Shown: positions 51,849 through 60,344 of the stretch, in pieces
Layout: each line of letters begins with the position of its first letter
Numbering within the stretch: position 1 is the stretch's first letter
DNA from: an uncultured Christensenellaceae bacterium
Lineage (GTDB): Bacteria > Bacillota > Clostridia > Christensenellales > UBA3700
Direction of reading: 5' to 3'
DNA length: 64,000 nucleotides
Assembly: GCA_944380285.1 (NCBI GenBank)
Contig: CALWGZ010000007.1
Coordinates: forward strand, 1 to 64,000
Notes under the pieces: generated by a model
The model's input: only the letters and a program-made list of their open reading frames with translations
Database searches by the model: none
Told to the model about the DNA's origin: nothing
Made by a program: the position numbers and the translations under genes

Positions 51849-52487
51849 TTATTCGATCGATTGAGTCGCGAGGACGACGATGTCAAAGGACACGCTTCCC
51901 GTCATCGCGGCGTTGTTGTCGTCGCTGTCGACAAACTCCACCTTGATCTTGAATTGCTTGGGCGCGCTGTCGGTGAGCAGCGTTGTGCCGAGGTCTACCT
52001 TTTTGCCCTCGTCGCCGACTTCGCTCAACATGAACGTCGTCACGTCCGCAAACCCGTCGCCGGACGACACCGTCACCTTCAATTGCGACAGCAGCGCCTC
52101 GGACGCGGCGTCCCCCGCGACCGGCTTCAAGACGGTCACCGAGCTGTCGAACGCGACCGTCGACACGCCCTTGCCTATCTCGAACGTCGCCTCGCGCCAC
52201 AGCGTCGGGCAGATGTTTTCCAGCTCGAACACCGGCGCGTCCGACTCCGTCAGATCGACGGGACCGACAAAGCCGTCGTATTCGGTCATCGTGCCGTCCG
52301 CGGCGAGCGCGTTGCCCGTCATTGCCGTTTGCTCAAGCTCGATCTTGAGCGAACCTGCGGCGATGTGATTCTCCGCCGTCTTTCCGTCCGAAAAGAGCGC
52401 GTATGTCGTCATCATCGCGGCGGCGAGCACGACGCACAGCACCATCACGCAAATTGCGATCTTTTGCGAACTCTTCAAACCTATCAT
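51849..52487 (-). CDS. TasA/CalY-like small fibre protein
   Basis: A 212-residue protein with a SipW-type signal (about residues 9-28, MMTTYALFSDGKTAENHIAAGSLKI). It has one TasA/camelysin-like domain ending FDIVVLATQSIE. It has no solenoid, so it is the closest analogue of TasA itself. AAAGGAGG precedes the ATG, which overlaps the stop of the upstream gene as ATGA. Confidence 0.82.
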   Translation of the reverse strand: MIGLKSSQKIAICVMVLCVVLAAAMMTTYALFSDGKTAENHIAAGSLKIELEQTAMTGNALAADGTMTEYDGFVGPVDLTESDAPVFELENICPTLWREATFEIGKGVSTVAFDSSVTVLKPVAGDAASEALLSQLKVTVSSGDGFADVTTFMLSEVGDEGKKVDLGTTLLTDSAPKQFKIKVEFVDSDDNNAAMTGSVSFDIVVLATQSIE

Positions 52488-53260
52488 TTCCTGCCTCCTT
52501 TGTCATCGTTTGCAGCTGTCTGCTTTGCGCGCCTGCGCTCTCTTTGCAATTGCTTTTTGCGCTCGCGCTCATCCAAAATGCCCTTGTAGGTCAGATCGAT
52601 CAAGTCCTTGACCGTGCCGACCGTCTCGGGCGCGTCCACCTTGATGTCGATGGGCTTTGCCTTGATCTTCGTCTTTGACACGTCCGCATACGCAGACAGC
52701 TCGTCGTTGGGGACGGTGATGCGCGCCAAAATGCCGCCCTTGCGGATCGCTATGCGCACCAATTGATTTCTGCCCAGCGACACCGTGGCTGCGGTCTTGG
52801 ACTGCGTCTTCTTCGCCGCCTTGTCCTTCGACATGGCGAACGCCAGGATGTCGTCCACCCTGCGCTGCTCCTCTCCCGACAGCTCCGCATACGCCTCGTC
52901 GTAGGTCAACGTGTTCTTGACCCTGAGCACGACCGCATCCTCGGGCAGCACCACCGCGTTGGGGTCCGCCGCCGCGGCGGGCTCGCTCTCCGGCTCGGGC
53001 AACTGCTCCGATTGAGGCTCGGGCAGCGGCTCCGCCTCCTCTTCCTCCGCCGCCGCATCTTCTGCCGGCTCGGGCTGAGGCGCCTCTTCCTCCTGCTCGT
53101 ACGGCACCAGCTTGTACAGCTTGCCGTCCAATTCATAGATCCCTCCGGCGAGCCTTTCCTTGCGCTTTCTGACGATCACCTCTATGACCAGCCAGATCGC
53201 GGCAAGCAGCGCCACAAGGCACAGCACGCCGATATAGATCGCCCACAATGTATCGTTCAT
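52484..53260 (-). CDS. membrane-anchored protein, first gene of the SipW operon
   Basis: A 258-residue protein: one N-terminal membrane segment (about residues 6-29), a short basic stretch (RKRKERLAGG), a Glu/Pro-rich linker (55-105) and a C-terminal domain (about 115-240: LTYDEAYAELSGEEQRRVDD, SLGRNQLVRIAIRKGG) ending in a basic tail. After a single N-terminal anchor the bulk is probably cytoplasmic. The domain resembles that of the 20275-20958 protein. Its role in fibre assembly is inference from context. Confidence 0.7.
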   Translation of the reverse strand: MNDTLWAIYIGVLCLVALLAAIWLVIEVIVRKRKERLAGGIYELDGKLYKLVPYEQEEEAPQPEPAEDAAAEEEEAEPLPEPQSEQLPEPESEPAAAADPNAVVLPEDAVVLRVKNTLTYDEAYAELSGEEQRRVDDILAFAMSKDKAAKKTQSKTAATVSLGRNQLVRIAIRKGGILARITVPNDELSAYADVSKTKIKAKPIDIKVDAPETVGTVKDLIDLTYKGILDERERKKQLQRERRRAKQTAANDDKGGRK

Positions 53261-53355
53261 TTTTGCCTCGCTTACCTCCTGATTCGCTCCGCCGAACGCG
53301 CTCCTTTCGACGGCGCCGGCTTCGATACTTTTGGTTATATCAACTTTTCGTTTTT

Positions 53356-53384
53356 ATTCTAATACAACCACTGCGAAAAGTCAA
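53356..53384 (-). promoter_or_regulatory. promoter of the SipW/TasA-like operon
   Basis: TTGACT (53379-53384), a 17-nt spacer and TAGAAT (53356-53361), giving a leader of about 90 nt. Confidence 0.7.
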
Positions 53385-53849
53385 ATATTTTCAACGGCTA
53401 TTTTTTCATTTTCTTTAACCAAAAAATAACCCGTATTCCGCCTTTTGACAGGTTTATGAAAGATGTTTGAAATGCGGTTGAAATGTTAATTCTAAAAATA
53501 TAACAATAATCGTTTTGCCGTTATCCCCAACCGCGCCTTTTTCGCCTCTGTTATCCCTCTTCGTTCTCAAAGTCCCCTTTCCCCACTTCCTTTGATTTTT
53601 GTTTTTACGAGGTTTTTTCGTAAAATTTTCATCCTCCGCCGCGCCCCTCATCCCGACAAAAAATACGGACACGCGCTTTTCACGCATATGCCCGTTCCTT
53701 CTCTCAAAACGCGATGCCGTCGATTTGCTCGATCTCAATTCTTACGGACGCCGTTTTCGCTTCGCAAGATGAATATTCCATATTACCTATGAAAATGCTT
53801 GACTTTTTGTTTGAAATATGATGTTAGTATTTATGGATTGTGAAAGGAG
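53385..53849. other. intergenic region, AT-rich
   Basis: No convincing gene. One minus-strand open frame (53454-53738) has no ribosome site and a composition unlike its neighbours. The AT content is clearly higher than in flanking genes and continues into the following remnant. Confidence 0.5.
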
Positions 53850-54127
53850 ATGAACAGCACAAAATTTGACGTAGATCTTTTCAACAGGACGTACCGAGGG
53901 ACGAGATGGTTCTCGGACGAGAGCAAATATTTTACGGAATTTTTTATTCAATGTGGAGCGGCTACCGCGAAAAAGAGGATATAAAACGATTGCTCGGGAT
54001 CTTTGAACGGCGGAATTGTCCGATTTACACCTTGCATACATCCGGACATGCCGACGGCGACGCAATTCAAAAACTCATCGACGCGGTCGATCCGAAAGAA
54101 ACAATATTCGTACACGGAGAGGTATAA
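53850..54127 (+). pseudogene. remnant of a metallo-beta-lactamase-fold hydrolase (C-terminal part)
   Basis: The frame ending at 54127 encodes FYSMWSGYREKEDIK...IYTLHTSGHADGDAIQKLIDAVDPKETIFVHGE, the C-terminal signature of RNase J-like and related MBL-fold nucleases. The N-terminal metal-binding half is absent. The only ribosome site (AAAGGAG) feeds an ATG at 53850 in a different frame that stops at 53984. The gene is therefore truncated and frameshifted. Composition is AT-richer than its surroundings, suggesting acquisition. Confidence 0.65.
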
Positions 54128-54128
54128 G

Positions 54129-54479
54129 ATGACAATCAAAACAGGAATCTTTTGGTTTGTCCGCGGCGAAATGATCGCGGACAGGTACGATTATATCTTT
54201 GAAGAGCAAAAACAGGGCGATTTTATCGACTACCCTCATTCGCATTTTGCCATGTGGGACAAATTGAGCAAAAATCGGTTTCCGTACGCGGATTTTGCGA
54301 CATATCCGCGCGGCAGGCTGTTATTCGACGTGAAGAGAGGACAATATCTTTTGTATCTTGATCGCTGCATTACGGAAGAAGAGACAAAAAGGTTGCTGGA
54401 CTTCTACGATCTTGGGAAAGAGAAATATATCCTTTCTCGCGACGAACACTACAGTTGCGACAAGTGTTGCAAACTCTGA
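54129..54479 (+). CDS. small cytoplasmic protein next to the MBL remnant
   Basis: A 116-residue protein: GIFWFVRGEMIADRYDY, a central HFAMWDKLS, YPRGRLLFDVKRGQYLLYLDR and a Cys-containing end (DEHYSCDKCCKL). I believe proteins of this look sit beside MBL-fold hydrolases elsewhere, but cannot name the family. The ATG lies 1 nt after the remnant's stop, with GAGAGG upstream, so it was probably its operon partner. AT-rich codons. Confidence 0.6.
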   Translation: MTIKTGIFWFVRGEMIADRYDYIFEEQKQGDFIDYPHSHFAMWDKLSKNRFPYADFATYPRGRLLFDVKRGQYLLYLDRCITEEETKRLLDFYDLGKEKYILSRDEHYSCDKCCKL

Positions 54480-54751
54480 TGACTTGACAGAACGGGGCAT
54501 GCACCCGCCGCTTGACGAAAAATCAGCACGCGCCCGACAACTCGATGAACGGCGCGTCGCAAGCATTGCCGTATCAAACAAGCACGCAAATTTTTCTCCC
54601 TTAGTTTGCGACATGCAACCCCGTGATACATTTTCCGTTCACCTCTCCCCTTTCAACCAAAACCTCTTTTTGCCCCTGTTTTTCCCCTTGCGCGTAACAG
54701 AGGCGGAACGCAGACACACCTGTGCTCCGCCTCGTCTGTGCGTTTTGATCG
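54480..54751. other. intergenic region
   Basis: No gene seen. A GAGGCGGA/TCCGCCTC hairpin near 54700-54733 could mark the end of the lipoprotein transcript, but it lacks a T-run. Confidence 0.4.
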
Positions 54752-57700
54752 TCAAGCATTCTTTTCGGTCAATTCAAATAGCATAAAGACCTCCCAGCCG
54801 ATCACTTTCTTTTCGCTCTCGATCACCTCGCTGCCGTCCTCGCCGACTACGCTCTCGGGCTCGTTCCAAATCTCTTGCGCCCAAAACGATTGAGTCATGC
54901 CGCCAAGCACGATCTCGTCGTCCGCGCCGTCGATCTCGCCCGTTTGACCATTGTACGACCATGACGGACGCGTCTCGCCGTCAAAGGTGAAGCTGATGCG
55001 CATTGCGGTGTCGGTGACATAGTCGATGTTGTACGACTTGAAGCCTTCAAGCGTCGCGCCGTTCAGCCACAGCCTGTTGTCCCATTCCGCCGCCGTTTTT
55101 TCGCCGGCGATGACGATCAAGTCCTCTTCGTTTTCGGGAGCGGTCAACGTGACCTCAACGTCCTCGAACTTCAATTCGCAAGTCATCGTCTCGACATAGC
55201 CGAAATCTCCGCCGAGCGCAGGTCCCGTGTAGCGGTAGGTCACGCCGTCTTTCACCCAGATCGTATACTCGCTCTCTACGCCTCTGAACTTGGCTGTTCC
55301 CGTGTACTTGTCGCAAGCCACGCCGTTCACAACCTCGGTGCCGGCATTCGTCATCTTCGAGGTATCGAAGACGGTGCTCAACGCAGCAAGCAGCGAGTTG
55401 TCGACGACGCTCTCCGCAGTGCCGGCATATTCGCCGACCGAATAGACGAATTGCAAGCCTGCGAAGTCGGCAAGCCCGCTGTACACTTTCGCGCTCTGTC
55501 CGCCGAACACATACAGCTCGCCGTTCGCGCTCACCATATTGCCGTCTTTGTCAAAGTCGATTGTCGGCAAGTCCTCGCTCGGCTTTTCCTCTTCGCCCCA
55601 TTCGCCCGACACGGATTGAGTGTAGCCGTATTTGCCTTCGCCCAGCTTTTGGGCGACGCTTGCCGTCTGCGCGCCCCACTCTATGCCGAAGAATTCCTCG
55701 GCGCTCGTTTTGAGCGCATACTCGAAGATCGTGACGCGCCATACGTCGCCGTATTCCTCCATGTCCTCCACGTCGTAATATGCCGCGTCGATCCTTACAA
55801 CGTACTTGCCCGTCGCGTAGACGGCGTTCCACGCACCTTCGCTCTCAGAGACCGAAACGACGTCCGCATATTCTTTGATCGCGGCTCGATACGCCTCGAT
55901 TGCCTCGGTGGAGACGTTTTGGTCGGTCAAATAGGTGATGTCGTCGAAGTTTGCCTCCGCGTAGCCCTCGGGCGCTTCCCACGAGATCGCGCCGTTTGCG
56001 ATCGCCGTATCCATGCCCCAAACAAACGCGTCCGTCTCAAGCTGCGGTCTGTCGTCGGGGAATGCCTGCCCCGGCTCGCCGTAGTAGGTGACCTCCGCGC
56101 CCTGCACGCCCTCGCTGTATTCGCGCTTTAACACGAGGTCGAGCTCTTCGTCGTACCACAACGTCACATATCCATTGCGCAGCTTGACGACATCTCTGCC
56201 TGCGACGACGTCGCTGCCCTCGCCCGTCCACAGCGGTCCGCCATCCTCGGCGACGCCGTCGAACGAGCCGTAATGGGACGGCGTCATCCATTCCAACACC
56301 TCGTCGTAGAAGCTGCAAAACTCCGCCGGAGCGATCGCGACCGCGTCGGGATAGGGCAAGCCGTCCGCATCCGTCTCGACCAGCATGCCGCCGTCGGCGC
56401 GTCGGTATATGTTCACCATTTCGTCGCGAGTAACGACGATGTACTCCTCGTCGGCGCGGACGGTGTATTTGTGAGTGACGTTTTCGTCAAAGATGTCCTC
56501 AACATCCATTCTCACGACGAGCGGTTGAGCGGCATAAATGAACACGGGCAGGGATTTTTGAGTCACGGAGATCGTCACTTCTCTGCCGTCGTGTCTGTCC
56601 TCGATGGTGCCGGCGCCTTGCTCGGAGACGAACACGCGATATTGATCGTATTTCGCGCCGTTGACGCCGCCGTCGTCATAGACCCACTCGCCATAGCCGT
56701 AATCACGCCAGCCGTCTGCGACAAGCTTTTCGCCGAACGCCGCAAGCTCATCGTCGTCCACGCCGTAGACGTAGAAGCGATCGGCGTAGACTCCGTCTTC
56801 GACTTGCTCGACGTCGACATACCAGCCTTCCGCGCCGTCAATGCCGTCAAAGGGCATTTCGTCCAAGCCGAACGCCTCTTTCATCTCGTCGACGGGCATT
56901 TGAGCCTGCAATTGCCCGACAAGGGGCAGAGCGAGCAACTCGCCGACATGGTCGCCCTCTTCGACCGATACGAGGCTGCATCTGAGCGTGGACGAGGGGT
57001 CGTCCCAGCTGTCTCTGCCGCTGTATTCGAGCACGAGCCCCGTCGCTTTGTCGATCCAAAATTCGGCGGTCCAGACGATGTCCTCTTCGCCGTCGCCGTT
57101 GACGTGCACGTCTGCGGTGTATTTTTCGCATTCAAAGCCCGCGATCGTCTTTGTCTCGCCCGTCTTAACGCGGTTGCGCGACCCCATGTAATTAGCCTGC
57201 GCATAATCGAGTCTTGTGACGGTATAGTCGCTCACCACGTCGAGTTCGCGTCTCTCGCCGAGGCGCTTGCGCATCATGTCGACGGTGTAGTTGTCGCGCG
57301 TCGACTTGTCGAACAGCCAAAGATAGGTCTCGTAGTCGAGCTTCCATTGTGCCGACTTGATCGAGTCGTACGAGACTTCGTCGCTCGAGAAGACGTCGCC
57401 GTACGCCGCCCCGGCGGCTCCGAACGTGGCGACTTCGACGCCGACATAGGTCACCGTGCTCTCTTGCTTGTCTTCGTCCTTGTCCTCATAGAGGTTGTAC
57501 GTCCTCTCGTATTTGACAAAATAGGTCGCGCTTTCGTATCCGTCGGCGAAAGACGTCTCGTTTTCGGCAGCCGTGTTGGCGACCCGTATGTAAAGCGTCC
57601 ACCAAGAGCGCGACGCAGTCATATCCGTGGCGGCGATGTAATCGACATAGCACTCGAACACCTCTTCGTCTATGATCGTGCTGCACCGCCATATATCGCG

Positions 57701-58462
57701 TTCGTGGCCGTCGTCCGACTCATGGCGCGAATCCTCGGCAAGCGTAAAGCCTTTGCCTTTGCAGAACGCGACAACGCTGTCGAAAGACGGCTTCGACGCG
57801 GAATCGAACTCGAATTCCACCGACAGATATGCGCCGTTTTTATCCTCTTCGACGCCGATGATGCGGCTGTTTGCCGGCTGTTTCATGCCCGAAAGCCCGA
57901 AGCGCGCCCACACTTCGTCCGCCGGCATTTCGTACACGACCTGCTCGTCCGGCTTCATCACAACGGTTGCGGCGATCATTTCCGTGCCCTTGCGGATGAT
58001 GAAAGTCATCGAGTTCTTGCCCGTGTACGCGGTGTAGATCGTGCCCTCGACGTTATACTCGCCGGCATAGGTCATGCCCGCGTCCTCGCACGACTTCTTG
58101 TATGCGTTATACTTTTCGTCGGTGACGTCGGCAGCCCTGAACGCCTGCACGCTTTCCGTCACCGCGAAAAGCTGTTCGAGCTGTTCGAGCGCCTCTTCCT
58201 GCGTGAGCGCCTCGCCGTCGCCCGGCTCGACAATGCCGGGGACTTCCAGCCCGTCCAGGATCATATCCCTGATCTGCTCCTTGACGTCCTCCTTGCCGAG
58301 ATCCGTCTTTTCGCCGTCAAATTGCGGCAAAGTGTCCGACGCTTCGGGCGGTTCGCCCCCTCCCCCGTTGTTCGGATCGGTGTTGTCGCCGCATGCAAAG
58401 ACCGTGCCGCAAAGCGCGAGCACCAATGTGATCGTGATGAGTATCAACCATAATTTTTTCAT
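54752..58462 (-). CDS. giant lipoprotein with alternating repeated modules
   Basis: A 1236-residue lipoprotein: signal peptide with lipobox VFAC (Cys near 22), a Gly/Pro-rich spacer, then repeated beta-rich modules. Type A units begin FGLSGMK near 190, FGLDEMP near 537 and APEGYAEANF near 832. Type B units contain WIDKATGLVLEYSG near 474, YDEELDLVLKREY near 774 and WVKDGVTYRYTG near 1072. It should sit on the outer membrane face; function unknown. I chose the ATG at 58462 because AAGGAGG lies 6 nt upstream. Confidence 0.8.
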   Translation of the reverse strand: MKKLWLILITITLVLALCGTVFACGDNTDPNNGGGGEPPEASDTLPQFDGEKTDLGKEDVKEQIRDMILDGLEVPGIVEPGDGEALTQEEALEQLEQLFAVTESVQAFRAADVTDEKYNAYKKSCEDAGMTYAGEYNVEGTIYTAYTGKNSMTFIIRKGTEMIAATVVMKPDEQVVYEMPADEVWARFGLSGMKQPANSRIIGVEEDKNGAYLSVEFEFDSASKPSFDSVVAFCKGKGFTLAEDSRHESDDGHERDIWRCSTIIDEEVFECYVDYIAATDMTASRSWWTLYIRVANTAAENETSFADGYESATYFVKYERTYNLYEDKDEDKQESTVTYVGVEVATFGAAGAAYGDVFSSDEVSYDSIKSAQWKLDYETYLWLFDKSTRDNYTVDMMRKRLGERRELDVVSDYTVTRLDYAQANYMGSRNRVKTGETKTIAGFECEKYTADVHVNGDGEEDIVWTAEFWIDKATGLVLEYSGRDSWDDPSSTLRCSLVSVEEGDHVGELLALPLVGQLQAQMPVDEMKEAFGLDEMPFDGIDGAEGWYVDVEQVEDGVYADRFYVYGVDDDELAAFGEKLVADGWRDYGYGEWVYDDGGVNGAKYDQYRVFVSEQGAGTIEDRHDGREVTISVTQKSLPVFIYAAQPLVVRMDVEDIFDENVTHKYTVRADEEYIVVTRDEMVNIYRRADGGMLVETDADGLPYPDAVAIAPAEFCSFYDEVLEWMTPSHYGSFDGVAEDGGPLWTGEGSDVVAGRDVVKLRNGYVTLWYDEELDLVLKREYSEGVQGAEVTYYGEPGQAFPDDRPQLETDAFVWGMDTAIANGAISWEAPEGYAEANFDDITYLTDQNVSTEAIEAYRAAIKEYADVVSVSESEGAWNAVYATGKYVVRIDAAYYDVEDMEEYGDVWRVTIFEYALKTSAEEFFGIEWGAQTASVAQKLGEGKYGYTQSVSGEWGEEEKPSEDLPTIDFDKDGNMVSANGELYVFGGQSAKVYSGLADFAGLQFVYSVGEYAGTAESVVDNSLLAALSTVFDTSKMTNAGTEVVNGVACDKYTGTAKFRGVESEYTIWVKDGVTYRYTGPALGGDFGYVETMTCELKFEDVEVTLTAPENEEDLIVIAGEKTAAEWDNRLWLNGATLEGFKSYNIDYVTDTAMRISFTFDGETRPSWSYNGQTGEIDGADDEIVLGGMTQSFWAQEIWNEPESVVGEDGSEVIESEKKVIGWEVFMLFELTEKNA

Positions 58463-58484
58463 TCCAAACCTCCTTGTCGCCACC

Positions 58485-58513
58485 ATTATAACACACGCTT
58501 TGCTCGATTTCAA
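58485..58513 (-). promoter_or_regulatory. promoter of the giant lipoprotein
   Basis: TTGAAA (58508-58513), a 17-nt spacer, TATAAT (58485-58490). Confidence 0.75.
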
Positions 58514-58773
58514 GGTTAAGTGTCACTTTTTTTGCCGCTCTCCGCTCAAAAGTTCGCGGAATTATATCTTTTTGTCGCAAAGCGACAAACCCACCGCCGA
58601 AAATTGCAAATTTTTGTGCAAATTTTTGTTCGGCTACCGAACAATATCACCCCTTCGCTCCACCTTTTTATCACCGTGCGACATACCTTTCGTCATCGTT
58701 TTTGCTTGGCGCACGATTTCAGAAAAATGACAATATTTCACTCCAAAGAACGTCTACGAAGACCACCGATAGT

Positions 58774-58873
58774 GTCAATGAAAACTTCCCAAGAATGTCA
58801 ATATGCTCCACCCCCAAGAAAGTCAATGAAAAAATCCCAAGAAAGTCAATGGTAAATTCCCAAGAATTTCAAT
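58774..58873. repeat. 23-25 bp tandem repeat, about 4.5 units
   Basis: CCCAAGAAAGTCAAT-type units start at 58788, 58813, 58836 and 58859, preceded by a partial unit (GTCAATGAAAA) at 58774. Spacing is 25, 23 and 23. The period is not a multiple of 3, so it is not a coding repeat. Confidence 0.75.
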
Positions 58874-58927
58874 TTGAGGCAAAAATGCAAGTGTTGCCGC
58901 GCGTTTTGCGCGATCGCTGCCGCTTTT

Positions 58928-59216
58928 TGTCGATGCTTGTCGGCTTTTGTCGTTGTTTGTCGGATCGTGTCGATAGGCGAATGTCTCAAGCCCGGCGCAA
59001 CCGAGTTTTAGTTTTGGTCGCCGTTCTTGTCGATGTCTGTCGCCATTTGTTGAAGTGTGAAATGAGGCAAAGAGTGTCGCTGTGCTTGGATGTCTGTTTT
59101 GTCGGGCTTTGTCAACATTTGTCGAGGCGAGCAAAGTTCTGTGCCGAGCCTGCGGACTTTGTTGGATCGAGTGTTGTCGATGTTTGTCGCCCTTTGTCGA
59201 TGTTTGTCGGCTGTCG
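58928..59216. repeat. helically phased TGTCG arrays
   Basis: TGTCG occurs at 58928, 58938, 58948, 58958 and 58968 (exactly 10-bp steps), at 59028 and 59038 (then TGTTG at 59048), at 59100 and 59120 (TGTCA at 59110), and at 59175, 59185, 59195, 59205 and 59212. The intervening 5 nt vary. The first two groups are in the same 10-bp phase. It may be a protein-binding array. Confidence 0.8.
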
Positions 59217-59269
59217 ATAGCGTTTCACACAAAACTCCGCCGATTTGAGGCGTTGAGTGCGAAAGAGCG

Positions 59270-59306
59270 AAAAAATTGCGGCGAGCGCAAATCGCACTCG
59301 CCGCAA
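59270..59306 (-). terminator. terminator after cvpA
   Basis: A 10-bp stem (TTGCGGCGAG with CTCGCCGCAA) followed on the minus strand by TTTTTT. Confidence 0.85.
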
Positions 59307-59324
59307 CAAGTAATGTCGTTTGCT

Positions 59325-59903
59325 TCAACGCAGCATTGCCGCCGCACCTTCTGCCGCGTCTTGGACGGCGTCCTTGGCGCCTGTCAAGGCATCGACGATC
59401 TTTTGGAAGACGTTGTTGTTCATCATCCACGCGGAGATGCTGTCGAGCGACGCTATCGCTGCGTCCATGTCGCCTTCATATTCGAGCACGGCTACGATCG
59501 AGGTGTAGCACATCAAGATGAAGCCGAATGCCAAAAAGCCTATGCCCGCGCCGAGCACGCCGCCCAAAATGCGGTTGACTGCCTGAAACGCGCCCTTGAT
59601 CTTGCCTCCGTCCTTGTTGACGAAGTGCATGATGATCGCCTTGACGATCAAGCCGAGAACGAGCACGACAAAGAACACGATGACGAACGCGAAATTGCCC
59701 GAAAGCACTGTCTCGAGCCACTCCTGCCCAAAGTAATCCTGCTCGGCGAGCGCCTCACGGATGGGATTGACGCCGAGCGAAGCGGCGGCGATCGCAAGAC
59801 CGATGACGAGCACGTTGAGCAGCATGCGGATCATGCCCTTCCAAATGCCCAGCAAAATGCAAAGACCGAGCACCACGAAACCGACTATCGAAATTACTGA
59901 CAT
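59325..59903 (-). CDS. cvpA: CvpA family membrane protein
   Basis: A 192-residue protein with four membrane segments (about residues 5-21, 28-45, 70-93 and 110-140) and the typical start VISIVGFVVLGLCILLGIWKGMIRML, matching the CvpA (colicin V production) family. Its general role is poorly defined, with links to envelope homeostasis. GAGGTGG about 10 nt upstream and a consensus promoter precede it. Confidence 0.8.
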   Translation of the reverse strand: MSVISIVGFVVLGLCILLGIWKGMIRMLLNVLVIGLAIAAASLGVNPIREALAEQDYFGQEWLETVLSGNFAFVIVFFVVLVLGLIVKAIIMHFVNKDGGKIKGAFQAVNRILGGVLGAGIGFLAFGFILMCYTSIVAVLEYEGDMDAAIASLDSISAWMMNNNVFQKIVDALTGAKDAVQDAAEGAAAMLR

Positions 59904-59935
59904 ATCAACAAAACCACCTCTTATAGTCTATATTT

Positions 59936-59964
59936 ATTTTATCGCGAAGCCCGTCTTGTGTCAA
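59936..59964 (-). promoter_or_regulatory. cvpA promoter
   Basis: TTGACA (59959-59964), a 17-nt spacer, TAAAAT (59936-59941). Confidence 0.8.
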
Positions 59965-60015
59965 CGATTTTCGGGGACAAACGGCAACTGCGCCAAGGCG
60001 ATGCACAGCCGCCTT

Positions 60016-60078
60016 GAAAAAAGTCGGCGCGAACTCTTGACAACCGCCAAGACGAAAAGACCGCGAAAAGAGGCGACT
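60016..60078 (-). ncRNA. candidate small RNA between rplQ and cvpA
   Basis: A TTGACA-16-TAAAGC block at 60085-60112 (minus) is followed by about 60 nt ending in a six-pair hairpin (TTGGCG with CGCCGA) and a CTTTTTT tail at 60017-60022. No open frame. The promoter hexamers match those upstream of S2 and S3. This is a weak prediction. Confidence 0.3.
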
Positions 60079-60287
60079 TTTTCGGCTTTAAGAAACGTGT
60101 AATTTTTGTCAAGTTTGCGCGTCGATTTTTTCGGAAAACTTGCGCGGCTTTTCGCCCTCCACTGCCGAGACGGCGTTTTGAGCGTGATGAAGAGGCGCCC
60201 GACGTCCACCGAACGATCGCGACTTGCTTGGTCATATCCGATGCCCTCCGATGCGAGCGCTGTTGACCGAGCGCAGGCATCTGCCGC

Positions 60288-60325
60288 AAAAAAATACCCC
60301 GCCGCTACCCAAGGCAACGACGGGG
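60288..60325 (-). terminator. terminator after rplQ
   Basis: An 8-bp stem (CCCCGTCG with CGGCGGGG) followed on the minus strand by TATTTTTTTG; it ends the ribosomal operon. Confidence 0.85.
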
Positions 60326-60344
60326 CGAAATGTGAACGAAAGGG

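Noticed and set aside
53454..53738. 94-codon minus-strand frame before the SipW operon
   Set aside because: No ribosome site, Lys/Arg-rich random composition and no recognisable domain.
58928..59216. CRISPR array
   Set aside because: The repeated unit is only 5 nt at 10-bp steps; there are no 24-37 nt repeats, no spacers of suitable size and no cas genes.
58702..59430. Open frames on both strands over the TGTCG arrays
   Set aside because: The repeat period is 10 and 23-25, not a multiple of 3; the translations are low-complexity and start sites lack ribosome sites.
59961..60317. Minus-strand frames between rplQ and cvpA
   Set aside because: They run through the rplQ terminator and the promoter-like block, lack ribosome sites and show no protein-like composition.
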